Below, one piece after another: positions 52,414-60,599 of a DNA stretch of 64,000 bases. The number at the start of each line of letters is the position of its first letter. Positions within the stretch are counted from its first letter, which is position 1. The notes beneath the pieces were generated by a model. The model was not told where the DNA came from, searched no databases, and saw only the letters and a program-made list of their open reading frames with translations. The translations under genes were made by a program, and so were the position numbers. Source of the DNA: Exiguobacterium sp. s124 (lineage in GTDB: Bacteria > Bacillota > Bacilli > Exiguobacteriales > Exiguobacteriaceae); assembly GCF_018617485.1 (NCBI RefSeq), contig NZ_JACSKH010000001.1, positions 124,001 through 188,000 on the forward strand. Reading direction: 5' to 3'.

Positions 52414-53256
52414 TCACTCCTCTGTTAATTGTTGTTCAATCTCGCGTAATGGTTCATTCCGTTTCCACATCCGGTCAAGTTGACTCACGAGTGTCGTTTG
52501 TTCTTCAGCCGTCAGTGACGCGTTTTGGAGTGTGCTGACTGTGGAAAGAACGCGGTAGGCCCGTGTGAGGACGTCCTGAACCGTAAGGGGGATACCGAGC
52601 AAGTCTTCAAGCGACGCCATCGTTTCCGGTACAATGGTAGGGTACGTAAATTTGGTCGTTTCCCCTTGAATCGCCAAGTCATAGAAGTCGCGGATGATTT
52701 CAGCACGTGCGCTGCCACTCTTCCTGACGCTCAAGTAAATTTGAACGGCGACGCCGCCACGGACGCGTCGTTGCGAAATACCGGCGAACTTTTTACCGTC
52801 AATCGACAAGTCGAAACTTCCCGGACAATAGGAGCCGACGACTTCCCCTGGGACGATGTCGTTCGTGACGTCTTGGAACATCTGTTGGATGAGTGAGGTC
52901 ATGGCCTCATAGCCGCTGTCGATTTGAATCCCGTCTTTCTCGGGTAAGATTAAAGATAAGTTGAGGACATCATCGTCTAGGACGACGGCGAGTCCGCCTG
53001 AGTTTCGGACGACCGGTCGAAAGCCACGCTCATGTAAATACCGGACCCCATCTTTTAAATGAGGCAACCTTGCATCTTGAATTCCGAGTACAATCGTATC
53101 GGTGTGCACCCATGCGCGCAAGACGGCGCCTAGTTGTTGGGTGGAAGCACACAACGTATCATCAGTCGCAAACGATTGTTCCGCTTGAAACATCGGGCCG
53201 AGGCTCGATTGGTCGATCACACGATAGCTCGGTTGGTTTAATAATGGATGGATCAT
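52414..53256 (-). CDS. lipL: Octanoyl-[GcvH]:protein N-octanoyltransferase (LipL)
   Basis: 280 residues of the lipoate transferase fold. Acyl-accepting Cys144 in GSYCPGSFDLSIDGKKFAGISQRR and RNSGGLAVVLDDDVLNLSL (about 84-102) identify it as the amidotransferase moving octanoyl or lipoyl groups from GcvH to E2 subunits. With LipM and LipA, all three dedicated relay enzymes lie within 6 kb. ATG with AAAGGAATTAAGT upstream. Confidence 0.92.
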   Translation of the reverse strand: MIHPLLNQPSYRVIDQSSLGPMFQAEQSFATDDTLCASTQQLGAVLRAWVHTDTIVLGIQDARLPHLKDGVRYLHERGFRPVVRNSGGLAVVLDDDVLNLSLILPEKDGIQIDSGYEAMTSLIQQMFQDVTNDIVPGEVVGSYCPGSFDLSIDGKKFAGISQRRVRGGVAVQIYLSVRKSGSARAEIIRDFYDLAIQGETTKFTYPTIVPETMASLEDLLGIPLTVQDVLTRAYRVLSTVSTLQNASLTAEEQTTLVSQLDRMWKRNEPLREIEQQLTEE

Positions 53257-53362
53257 ATACTTAATTCCTTTTCACAAATAATTTTCCTTCTCATTATAGC
53301 ATGGAGGGAACGATTCGTTTGAAGTCGAATCTAGAACATAACGAAACGTAGGAGGGCATGTC

Positions 53363-54658
53363 ATGTACTCGTCACGAGGACAATTATCTGGATCGAAAGT
53401 GTTTAAAGATCCGGTACACCGTTATATTTACGTCTACGATCATCTGATTTGGGAACTGATTAACACGAAAGAGTTTCAGCGCTTGCGTCGCATCAAACAA
53501 CTTGGAACGTCCTTTTTAACGTTCCACGGCGCGGAGCACACCCGCTTCCATCATTCTCTCGGCGTATATGAGATTGCGCGCCAATTGATCGACCAGTTCC
53601 AACAATATCCGGAATGGGATGACCGCGACCGTGAATTACTGCTAGCAGCGGCGCTCTTGCACGATGTGGGTCATGGACCATTCTCGCACGCGTTCGAACA
53701 TGTCTTCTCGGTTCGACATGAAGTGTGGACCGAGCGAATCATTCTAGGAGATACCGAGGTCAATCAAGTGTTGTCCGAGATGGGTGTCGGGTTCGCGGAA
53801 GAAGTGGCCGCCATCATCAATAAGACGCACCCGAACCGCTTGATCGTCAATATGCTCAGTTCGCAGCTTGATGTCGATCGGATGGATTATTTGCTCAGAG
53901 ATGCGCACTTTGCGGGCGTCAGTTACGGGAAGTTTGATTTAGAACGTATGTTGCGCGTCCTCAGACCGGATGAAGACCAAGTCGTCGTCAAACAGTCGGG
54001 GATGCATACGATCGAAGATTACATCATGCGCCGCTATCAGATGTATTGGCAAGTGTACCTTCATCCGGCGACACGTTCGAGTGATCTTCTCTTAAAAGCG
54101 ATTCTCGAGCGGGCACAGGAACTGTATGAGAGCGGGTATCCGTTTAAGATGACACCGAAGCACTTCTTACCGATTTTCGAACAAAACGGCATGTCACTTG
54201 ACCAATATTTGAAGTTGGACGAGACGGTCGTCTACTTCTATTTCCAAGAGTGGATGGAAGAAGATGACGCGATTCTAGCCGATTTATCGAGCCGCTTCGT
54301 GAATCGGCGTTTATTGAAATATAAAAACTTCCCGGAGGCGAACCGCGTCCGCTATATGGAACGGTTACGTCAAACAATGGACGAGATCGGATTACCGCCC
54401 AAATACTATTTACTCGAAGATCAGCTGAGTCAATTGCCGTACGATTTATATAAAGGACAGGGCAAATATGAAGGCATTTATCTTCAGATGAATGATGGGG
54501 AGCGGAAAGAGATTTCGGAAGTGTCCATGCTCGTCCAATCGATTTTGAACTCGAGACAATCCGATGAAAAAATTTATTATCCAGAAGATGTGTTACTGAA
54601 CTTAAGGGAGCATGCGAATGAGAAATCGTGGCTCTTGTCGACATTGAAATCCGAATAA
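53363..54658 (+). CDS. HD-domain nucleotide phosphohydrolase (YwfO-like)
   Basis: 431 residues, same length as B. subtilis YwfO, a dNTP triphosphohydrolase-related protein. HD residues: RFHHSLGVYEIA (His near 57), LLHDVGHGPFSHAFEH (His-Asp about 102-103 plus the following His pair) and MLSSQLDVDRMDYLLRDA (about 168-185). Likely cleaves nucleoside triphosphates. GTAGGAGGGCATGTC precedes the ATG. Confidence 0.88.
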   Translation: MYSSRGQLSGSKVFKDPVHRYIYVYDHLIWELINTKEFQRLRRIKQLGTSFLTFHGAEHTRFHHSLGVYEIARQLIDQFQQYPEWDDRDRELLLAAALLHDVGHGPFSHAFEHVFSVRHEVWTERIILGDTEVNQVLSEMGVGFAEEVAAIINKTHPNRLIVNMLSSQLDVDRMDYLLRDAHFAGVSYGKFDLERMLRVLRPDEDQVVVKQSGMHTIEDYIMRRYQMYWQVYLHPATRSSDLLLKAILERAQELYESGYPFKMTPKHFLPIFEQNGMSLDQYLKLDETVVYFYFQEWMEEDDAILADLSSRFVNRRLLKYKNFPEANRVRYMERLRQTMDEIGLPPKYYLLEDQLSQLPYDLYKGQGKYEGIYLQMNDGERKEISEVSMLVQSILNSRQSDEKIYYPEDVLLNLREHANEKSWLLSTLKSE

Positions 54659-54679
54659 CCCGCAAAGGGGCGTGACACG

Positions 54680-56266
54680 ATGGAGATTGCGACATTGATT
54701 GGTGGAATCGGGATTTTTTTGCTCGGGATGACGTTACTCACAGATACGCTCAAAAAGTGGGCCGGTACACGACTGCGTCATCGGTTGAACCAATTCACTG
54801 ATGGCTCGCTGTCGGGTGCGACACTTGGGGCGACGCTGACAGCCTTATTCCAGTCCTCTACCGTGACGACGTTGATGACGATCGGCTTTGTGAGCGCGGG
54901 TCTGATTACGTTCACGCAAGCTTTGCCACTTGTCATCGGGGCGAACGTAGGTAGCGCGACGACCGGATGGATCATCGCCATCCTTGGCTATAACGTAGAC
55001 GTACGTCAATTATTCTTGCCACTCATCGGAATCGGAATGGCGTTTCGTCTCTCTGCTCCACGTTTTCGCCGAGTCGGGCTTCTATTCGTCAGTATCGGTC
55101 TCATTTTTGTCGGGATTGGGACGCTACAGGATGCCATGGGGGATGCGGTGACGTTCTCGTTCGGACCAGTCGGGTCGATGAGTATCACTCAACAAGCACT
55201 CCTCATTGGAATCGGTTTTGTGATGACCGTTGTCCTCCAGTCGTCGACAATCGGGCTCGTCTTAACGATGACCGCCCTTGCGACAGCTGCGATCACACTT
55301 CCACAAGCCGCTTACTTGGTACTCGGTCAAAGTGCTGGAACGAGTCTCGTCGTGGCACTCGGTTCAATTGGGGGCTGGAAGTCGGCTAGACGTATCGTGT
55401 TAGGCCACGCCATCTACCATGTGTCAATCGTTCTCATCGGATGGCTGACGTTCCCGATTCTCTTTTTTGTCGTCAATCGAGTAGCCGATTGGTTCAACTG
55501 GAACGACCTGTTACGCCTCGCCTTATTTCATACGACATTCCATGTGTTAGGGGCGCTTTTGTTTTTACCGCTTTATCAACCGTTTGCAAGACGTCTCTTA
55601 AAGTGGATTCCGAGCCGCTCAGAAAAATTGACACGCCTGCTCGACAAGAACATGTCTCAACTCCCGACCGTCGCTCTTGAGGCGGCGCGGCGGTCCCTAC
55701 TCGAAATCGAACGCTATTTAGGAAACGAGACCGAGTTGCTCGTTCGAGAGGGACGTCTCCGTGAAGATGAGTTGACGCTCGTCGATAAGACGCTGAGCGA
55801 TGTACGTGTCTTTTTGAGTACGATTCGTCTCGACGATGTCGGGAAGCAGAACGATTACGGGCAACATTTGTCCTTGTTGCATACGATTGATCACCTCGAG
55901 CGGTGGTTATACGTGTTGCGAGAAGTCGAGCCGGTCCAGTCACTGCGGGACACCGATTTTTTGGCGGCACGTGAACTCGTGTTGCACGAACTCGACCTTG
56001 TGCATCAATTGAACCATCATACGCCACCGGAAGACTCGAAGATGTGGAAGCAGGCATCGAAACAGCTGGCGGAGTATCGGAAGGCGCATCGCTCGGAGCT
56101 GTTAGAAGAAACGGCTGCGAATCAGCTAGAGATGGAGCAGACGATTCAAAAAGTACAAGTGCTACTCTGGCTCGACCGCATCGGTTACCACATTTGGCGG
56201 GCGACGCGTCACTTGATTAAGCCGACCGTACCGAGTGAACGGTTCGAAATGAACCGAGAAGACTGA
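54680..56266 (+). CDS. Na+/phosphate cotransporter with PhoU-like domain (YjbB/NptA type)
   Basis: 528 residues: eight to nine helices in two repeats with FQSSTVTTLMTIGFVSAG (about 54-71) and LQSSTIGLVLTMTALA (about 186-201), both carrying the QSSS/T-type substrate motif, then a cytosolic helical PhoU-like domain (about 325-520). Transports or exports phosphate with Na+. AAAGGGGCGTGAC precedes the ATG; 20 bp after ywfO-like and 20 bp before the next gene. Confidence 0.88.
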   Translation: MEIATLIGGIGIFLLGMTLLTDTLKKWAGTRLRHRLNQFTDGSLSGATLGATLTALFQSSTVTTLMTIGFVSAGLITFTQALPLVIGANVGSATTGWIIAILGYNVDVRQLFLPLIGIGMAFRLSAPRFRRVGLLFVSIGLIFVGIGTLQDAMGDAVTFSFGPVGSMSITQQALLIGIGFVMTVVLQSSTIGLVLTMTALATAAITLPQAAYLVLGQSAGTSLVVALGSIGGWKSARRIVLGHAIYHVSIVLIGWLTFPILFFVVNRVADWFNWNDLLRLALFHTTFHVLGALLFLPLYQPFARRLLKWIPSRSEKLTRLLDKNMSQLPTVALEAARRSLLEIERYLGNETELLVREGRLREDELTLVDKTLSDVRVFLSTIRLDDVGKQNDYGQHLSLLHTIDHLERWLYVLREVEPVQSLRDTDFLAARELVLHELDLVHQLNHHTPPEDSKMWKQASKQLAEYRKAHRSELLEETAANQLEMEQTIQKVQVLLWLDRIGYHIWRATRHLIKPTVPSERFEMNRED

Positions 56267-56286
56267 AGGAAAATGGAGGAATGAGA

Positions 56287-56940
56287 ATGGCAACATGGGT
56301 GACTCACTTTCGAATCGCGGAGGAGATTCTCGAGACGGATTCCGCGTTTGAACGCATACCTTTTTTAGTAGGGAATATCGGTCCAGACTGTGGGCTGGTC
56401 GGAGCGGATGGACGTCCAGAACCGCCGAAAACGATCACACATTTCAAAACCGAGAACGGAATATCTGCTGACCTGTTCAAACAGACATATTTAGATGGGA
56501 ACACATCAAAATCTGATGCGGTATGGTCTTATTTGGTAGGCTATTATTTTCATCTGGTCACAGACGAGTATTGGGTGCGGTTGACCCGTGCGAAAAAAGA
56601 AGAGCCGATTGTACGAGCAATCGTCGGGACACCAGACTATACCCGTTTAGTCAAAACGGACTGGTATGGAATCGACTTTGAATATCTGGCAAAACATCCG
56701 AATCATATCTTTTGGACGGACTTCCGCCACATCCATGGATTCGAAGACGTGTTACCGTTTTTCCCTCAAGGACAGACGGCGCAACAAATTCAAAACATCA
56801 CATCCTTTTATGAGACGCACCCGTTCGACCCACATCATGAATATGTATATATGTCACCTGAAGAGGTTGATTCTTTCGTCGAGGAAGTGCTGGATGGTCT
56901 AAAAACGAAGATTCAAGAAGTTCAACGTATACATAGTTGA
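56287..56940 (+). CDS. Zinc-dependent phospholipase C-like hydrolase
   Basis: 217 residues. MATWVTHFRIAEEIL at the N-terminus, FLVGNIGPDCG (about 24-34), THFKTENG and YYFHLVTDEYW (about 80-90) give the His/Asp pattern of the zinc phospholipase C/S1-P1 nuclease-like family (PF00882). No signal peptide, so cytoplasmic; actual substrate unknown. ATG 56287 is preferred over 56281 because GGAGG lies 7 nt upstream of it. Confidence 0.75.
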   Translation: MATWVTHFRIAEEILETDSAFERIPFLVGNIGPDCGLVGADGRPEPPKTITHFKTENGISADLFKQTYLDGNTSKSDAVWSYLVGYYFHLVTDEYWVRLTRAKKEEPIVRAIVGTPDYTRLVKTDWYGIDFEYLAKHPNHIFWTDFRHIHGFEDVLPFFPQGQTAQQIQNITSFYETHPFDPHHEYVYMSPEEVDSFVEEVLDGLKTKIQEVQRIHS

Positions 56941-56953
56941 CGTGGTGCTTAGA

Positions 56954-56985
56954 TGAAAAACGGACTCCGATTCAAGGAGTCCGTT
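56954..56985 (-). terminator. Terminator of the tautomerase gene
   Basis: AACGGACTCC and GGAGTCCGTT stem; on the minus strand followed by TTTTT. It also forms a hairpin just after the convergent hydrolase gene. Confidence 0.8.
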
Positions 56986-56991
56986 CGTCAC

Positions 56992-57180
56992 TTATTTTTT
57001 GTCCGCGTGCATGACGCCGGCTTGCCCGTAGTGCGTCGCATCCATCTCTTCGATGAAGACGGTGATGTTTTCTTTCGGGGCATTCGTCGTCTCGGAGACG
57101 GCATCCGTCACTTTTTCGATCAATGCGCGTTTTTGTTCCACGGTCCGGCCCGGGAGCATTTTTACCGTTACGTAAGGCAT
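56992..57180 (-). CDS. 4-oxalocrotonate tautomerase-family protein (YwhB-like)
   Basis: 62 residues including the initiator Met; the catalytic Pro follows directly (MPYVTVKMLPGRT), and the VEQKRALIEKVTDAV helix and ITVFIEEM strand are typical. Small cytosolic tautomerase, hexamer-forming family. The second ATG is chosen because removal of Met must expose Pro1 and GGAGGA is 7 nt upstream; the frame also has an ATG two codons earlier. Confidence 0.87.
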   Translation of the reverse strand: MPYVTVKMLPGRTVEQKRALIEKVTDAVSETTNAPKENITVFIEEMDATHYGQAGVMHADKK

Positions 57181-57327
57181 GGTCATTCCTCCTTAGATGA
57201 AGTCTCTTTCATTGTAGTGAATCCCCTTCCTCTAGAAAAGAAAATTCTCATCTACCGAGAAACGTGAGCTCATTTTTACCGGATTTGGGGTAATAAACAA
57301 GACAGAGCGAATGTAGGAGGAATCGAG

Positions 57328-58182
57328 ATGAAGTGGAAAGGGAGACAACAGAGCCGGAACGTCGAGGATCGGCGGGGACGTAGTATCGGAGGAAAAGGAA
57401 TTGCCGGGGTCGGGGGTGGTCTCGGATTAATTCTCGTCATCGTCTTCACGTTATTGAACGGAGGAAACCCGACCGACCTCGTCAATAATATCGGACTCGG
57501 TGAGCCTCAATCCGAAGGAACATACACCGGGACAGCACGAGAAGAAGAGATGGCGGACTTCGTTGCGGTCGTCTTGAAAGATACGGAAGAAGTATGGACG
57601 GACATTTTTGCGGAGAACGGCATGACGTATCAAGAACCAACGCTCGTCCTGTTTTCGGGACAAGTCGAATCCGCTTGTGGAATAGCCGGGTCAGCGGTCG
57701 GTCCCTTTTATTGTCCGGGCGACCAAAAGCTGTACATCGATTTAAGTTTTTATGACGAGTTGAGTCAACGCTTCAATGCGCCCGGTGATTTTGCGATGGC
57801 GTATGTCGTCGCCCATGAGGTCGGGCATCATGTCCAGACGCTTCTTGGGACGACGGAAGACATCATGCCGCTACGTAACGAGATGAGCGAGACGGAATTC
57901 AATCGCTATCTCGTCCGTTTCGAGTTACAGGCAGATTACTACGCGGGCGTATGGGCGCATCATGCGCAAGGACTTGGTTATCTTGAAGCAGGGGACGTCG
58001 AAGAGGCGATGAATGCGGCCCATCAAATTGGTGACGACACGTTGCAACGACAGGCTCGCGGTTACGTGACCCCTGATTCGTTCACGCACGGGACGTCCGA
58101 ACAGCGGATGCGTTGGTTCGAAAGAGGCTTTGAGAACGGGTCGATTCAAGGTGGCGATACGTTCAATACGAACAACTTATAG
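57328..58182 (+). CDS. YpfJ-family neutral zinc metallopeptidase-like protein
   Basis: 284 residues: basic N-terminus, glycine-rich stretch and one membrane helix (about 26-48), then a zinc peptidase domain with AYVVAHEVGHHVQTLLG (about 154-170; HExxH-like, with the second His ligand) and FELQADYYAGVWAH (about 204-217). Probably membrane-anchored with the active site outside. Target unknown. GTAGGAGGAATCGAG precedes the ATG. Confidence 0.88.
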   Translation: MKWKGRQQSRNVEDRRGRSIGGKGIAGVGGGLGLILVIVFTLLNGGNPTDLVNNIGLGEPQSEGTYTGTAREEEMADFVAVVLKDTEEVWTDIFAENGMTYQEPTLVLFSGQVESACGIAGSAVGPFYCPGDQKLYIDLSFYDELSQRFNAPGDFAMAYVVAHEVGHHVQTLLGTTEDIMPLRNEMSETEFNRYLVRFELQADYYAGVWAHHAQGLGYLEAGDVEEAMNAAHQIGDDTLQRQARGYVTPDSFTHGTSEQRMRWFERGFENGSIQGGDTFNTNNL

Positions 58183-58207
58183 GTCGGGCGTGCGCTCGAC
58201 CTTTTTT
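58181..58207 (+). terminator. Terminator of the ypfJ-like gene
   Basis: AGGTCGGGCG and CGCTCGACCT stem followed by six T. Confidence 0.8.
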
Positions 58208-58213
58208 AGCCGA

Positions 58214-58243
58214 TTGGAATATGAGGAAAGAATCCGCTATCAT
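58214..58243 (+). promoter_or_regulatory. Candidate murR promoter
   Basis: TTGGAA (58214-58219), 18 bp, TATCAT (58238-58243), starting right after the preceding terminator. Confidence 0.5.
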
Positions 58244-58277
58244 AAAGGAACAACAGTTGCAGGAAGGGGATGACCCG

Positions 58278-59126
58278 ATGGAATCCTTACTTACGAAAAT
58301 CGATTTAGCAAAAGACGATATGACAGCGGTTGAAAAGAAAATCGCGGACTATATTTTGTCCCATTCAACGCTCATTCCAAATATGACGACGAAAGAGCTT
58401 GCCCAAAAGACGGATGTGTCTGAGGCGAGTATCGTCCGTTTCGCCCGAGTGATTGGAATTGATAGCTTTAAAGCGTTTAAACTCGCACTCGTGAAAGACT
58501 TGGCGGTCACCGAGACGACACTGACGGACTTCAACGTTCTCCAGCAAAAGGATACGCCATATGATTCGTTTCAAAAAGTCATTCATGTAAATAAAACAGC
58601 TATCGAAGCGTGCGCCGAAGCGATGGATAAACGGGAACTCGAACATGCGATCGACTTGTTCGCACGTGCGAATCGTGTCGTCTTTTATGGGGTCGGAGGA
58701 TCATCGACCGCGGCCATCGATGCGCATTATAAATTCACGAAACTCGGGTATGCGGCTACGACGTCACCTGACTTTCATTACATGTTGTCGTTGATTCCGC
58801 ATTTAGGAAAATCGGATGTCTTCGTCGCCATCAGCACGTCGGGACGGACGAAAGATGTGCTCGAACTTGTTCGTTTCGCTAAGAAGAAACGTGTGCCCGT
58901 CATCGCCATCACGAACTTGGACAAGTCCCCACTTTACCGGGAAGCGGACGTGCGACTTTGCACGCCGAACGTCGAGAGTGATTTCCGAATCGCGAGCATC
59001 GCCTCTCGGATGACGCAACTGACGATTGTCGATACGTTATACATGGGTCTCCTTCACCGTAAAGGAGAAGGGTTGATCGATCGCTATGCCGAAGCACGAG
59101 ATGAGATGGTGAAGTTACGCCGATGA
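58278..59126 (+). CDS. murR: MurR/RpiR-family transcriptional regulator of MurNAc genes
   Basis: 282 residues: N-terminal HTH_6 domain (VEKKIADYILSH, TTKELAQKTDVSEASIVRFARVIG, about 13-56) and C-terminal SIS sugar-phosphate-binding domain (VVFYGVGGSSTAAIDAHYKF about 134-153; ISTSGRTKDVLEL). It should respond to MurNAc-6-phosphate. ATG 58278 is chosen with AAGGGGATGACC upstream. The stop overlaps the GNAT start. Confidence 0.86.
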   Translation: MESLLTKIDLAKDDMTAVEKKIADYILSHSTLIPNMTTKELAQKTDVSEASIVRFARVIGIDSFKAFKLALVKDLAVTETTLTDFNVLQQKDTPYDSFQKVIHVNKTAIEACAEAMDKRELEHAIDLFARANRVVFYGVGGSSTAAIDAHYKFTKLGYAATTSPDFHYMLSLIPHLGKSDVFVAISTSGRTKDVLELVRFAKKKRVPVIAITNLDKSPLYREADVRLCTPNVESDFRIASIASRMTQLTIVDTLYMGLLHRKGEGLIDRYAEARDEMVKLRR

Positions 59127-59590
59127 TTCAACCGTATACGAAAGACGACCGATCGGAGTTGGAAGACTTTTTGATGCGGCAACACACCTTCGCTCTCTTG
59201 AATGGACAGTCCATTCAGGAATTTCGTGATGAGAATGTGGCAGATTTTGAAGAAGACGGTACCGTCAGTCTGATTGATCGTGAAGATGGTCAGATTGTCG
59301 CAATCGCGGACCTGTTGAAACGACATCCGGTGGACGGCTCGCTTTGGCTCGGACTGTTTGTCGTCGATGAAATCCTTCACGGGACAGGCTTGGCGCAAAC
59401 GTTGTATGAACAACTCGAAGAACATTTTATGCGTCCGTATCAGACGGTATTTCGGTTAGGTGTCCTTCCGGATAACATTCGCGCCCGTCGGTTTTGGGAA
59501 CGGAACGGCTATGTATACGAGAAGGATTCTGTCACGAACAAAGGGGTACGCGTTCACGTCCTGAAGAAACAACTCATTCGAACGGAGTGA
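59123..59590 (+). CDS. GNAT acetyltransferase co-translated with murR
   Basis: 155 residues. FVVDEILHGTGLAQTLYEQL (about 92-111) is the acetyl-CoA motif and RRFWERNGYVYE (about 131-142) the C-terminal GNAT motif. It overlaps murR by 4 nt and precedes murQ, so it might act on a muropeptide or amino sugar, but the acceptor cannot be read from sequence. Confidence 0.8.
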   Translation: MIQPYTKDDRSELEDFLMRQHTFALLNGQSIQEFRDENVADFEEDGTVSLIDREDGQIVAIADLLKRHPVDGSLWLGLFVVDEILHGTGLAQTLYEQLEEHFMRPYQTVFRLGVLPDNIRARRFWERNGYVYEKDSVTNKGVRVHVLKKQLIRTE

Positions 59591-59609
59591 GTTTTTCTTT
59601 CACCCAATT

Positions 59610-59671
59610 ATGAAATTTAGTTTCATTTAATTTTAATAATAAATTGACTTTAAATTTCAATATAGTACGAT
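59610..59671 (+). promoter_or_regulatory. murQ promoter and MurR-like operator dyad
   Basis: Perfect dyad ATGAAA-TTTAG-TTTCAT (59610-59626), then TTGACT (59644-59649), 16 bp, TACGAT (59666-59671). A second TTTCAA/ATGAAA set lies across the spacer and after the -10. Good candidate for MurR binding. Confidence 0.6.
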
Positions 59672-59700
59672 GAAATCATAGAGAAGAAAGGATGATGGCG

Positions 59701-60585
59701 ATGCTAGAGAAATTGGCTACAGAAAGACGGAATGAACGAACGATGTATCTAGACGAGATGTCGATTGAGGAACGATTGACGATCATGAACAGCGAGGACC
59801 GACAAGTTCCGCAAGTGATTCAAGATCAGATTCCAGTCATCGCGCAAGTCGTAGAGCATGTCATCGCATCCTTTCGTAAAGGCGGTCGCTTGATTTATAT
59901 CGGGGCAGGCACGAGCGGTCGATTAGGGATTTTAGACGCTGCCGAGTGTGTGCCGACGTTCGGGGTGTCCCCGAATCAGGTCATCGGGTTGATCGCTGGC
60001 GGCGAACGAGCGCTCATTCAAGCGGTCGAGGGAGCGGAAGACAGTAAGGAATTGGCAGTCAACGATTTGAAAGCGCTTCAATTGACGGAGGACGACACGG
60101 TCATCGGCATTGCAGCGAGCGGACGGACGCCTTATGTGGTCGGTGGTCTCGATTATGCACGCGAAATCGGTGCGACAACGGCAGCCATTTCCTGTAATCA
60201 GGACGCGATCATCAGCCGACATGCGGATTATCCGATTGAAGTCGAGACCGGACCAGAAGTATTGACAGGTTCGACGAGATTGAAGGCAGGAACGGCCCAA
60301 AAACTTGTCCTCAACATGATTTCGACGACGTCGATGATTGGAGTAGGAAAAGTGTATCAAAACTTGATGGTCGATGTGCAACCAACGAACGAAAAGTTAG
60401 AAGTACGTGCCAAACGGATGATCGCAGAAGCGACAGGGGTCGACATGGAGACGGCCGCGCGTTATTTTGAGTCATCCAAAGGACATGTCAAAACGGCGAT
60501 CGTTATGATTTTAGCGGACGTCTCTTACGAGGAGGCCGTCGAACGATTAGAGCGTGCGAACGGATTTGTCCGCGAGTCGCTATAA
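59701..60585 (+). CDS. murQ: N-acetylmuramic acid 6-phosphate etherase
   Basis: 294 residues, SIS-fold lyase removing D-lactate from MurNAc-6-P to give GlcNAc-6-P. IYIGAGTSGRLGILDAAECVPTFG (about 62-85) includes the catalytic Glu; IGIAASGRTPYVVGGL and ELEVRAKRM-like C-terminal helices fit. Three in-frame ATGs (59692, 59695, 59701); the last has the best spacing from AGAAAGGA. Followed 14 bp later by murP. Confidence 0.94.
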   Translation: MLEKLATERRNERTMYLDEMSIEERLTIMNSEDRQVPQVIQDQIPVIAQVVEHVIASFRKGGRLIYIGAGTSGRLGILDAAECVPTFGVSPNQVIGLIAGGERALIQAVEGAEDSKELAVNDLKALQLTEDDTVIGIAASGRTPYVVGGLDYAREIGATTAAISCNQDAIISRHADYPIEVETGPEVLTGSTRLKAGTAQKLVLNMISTTSMIGVGKVYQNLMVDVQPTNEKLEVRAKRMIAEATGVDMETAARYFESSKGHVKTAIVMILADVSYEEAVERLERANGFVRESL

Positions 60586-60599
60586 GGGGGAAAATCGAG

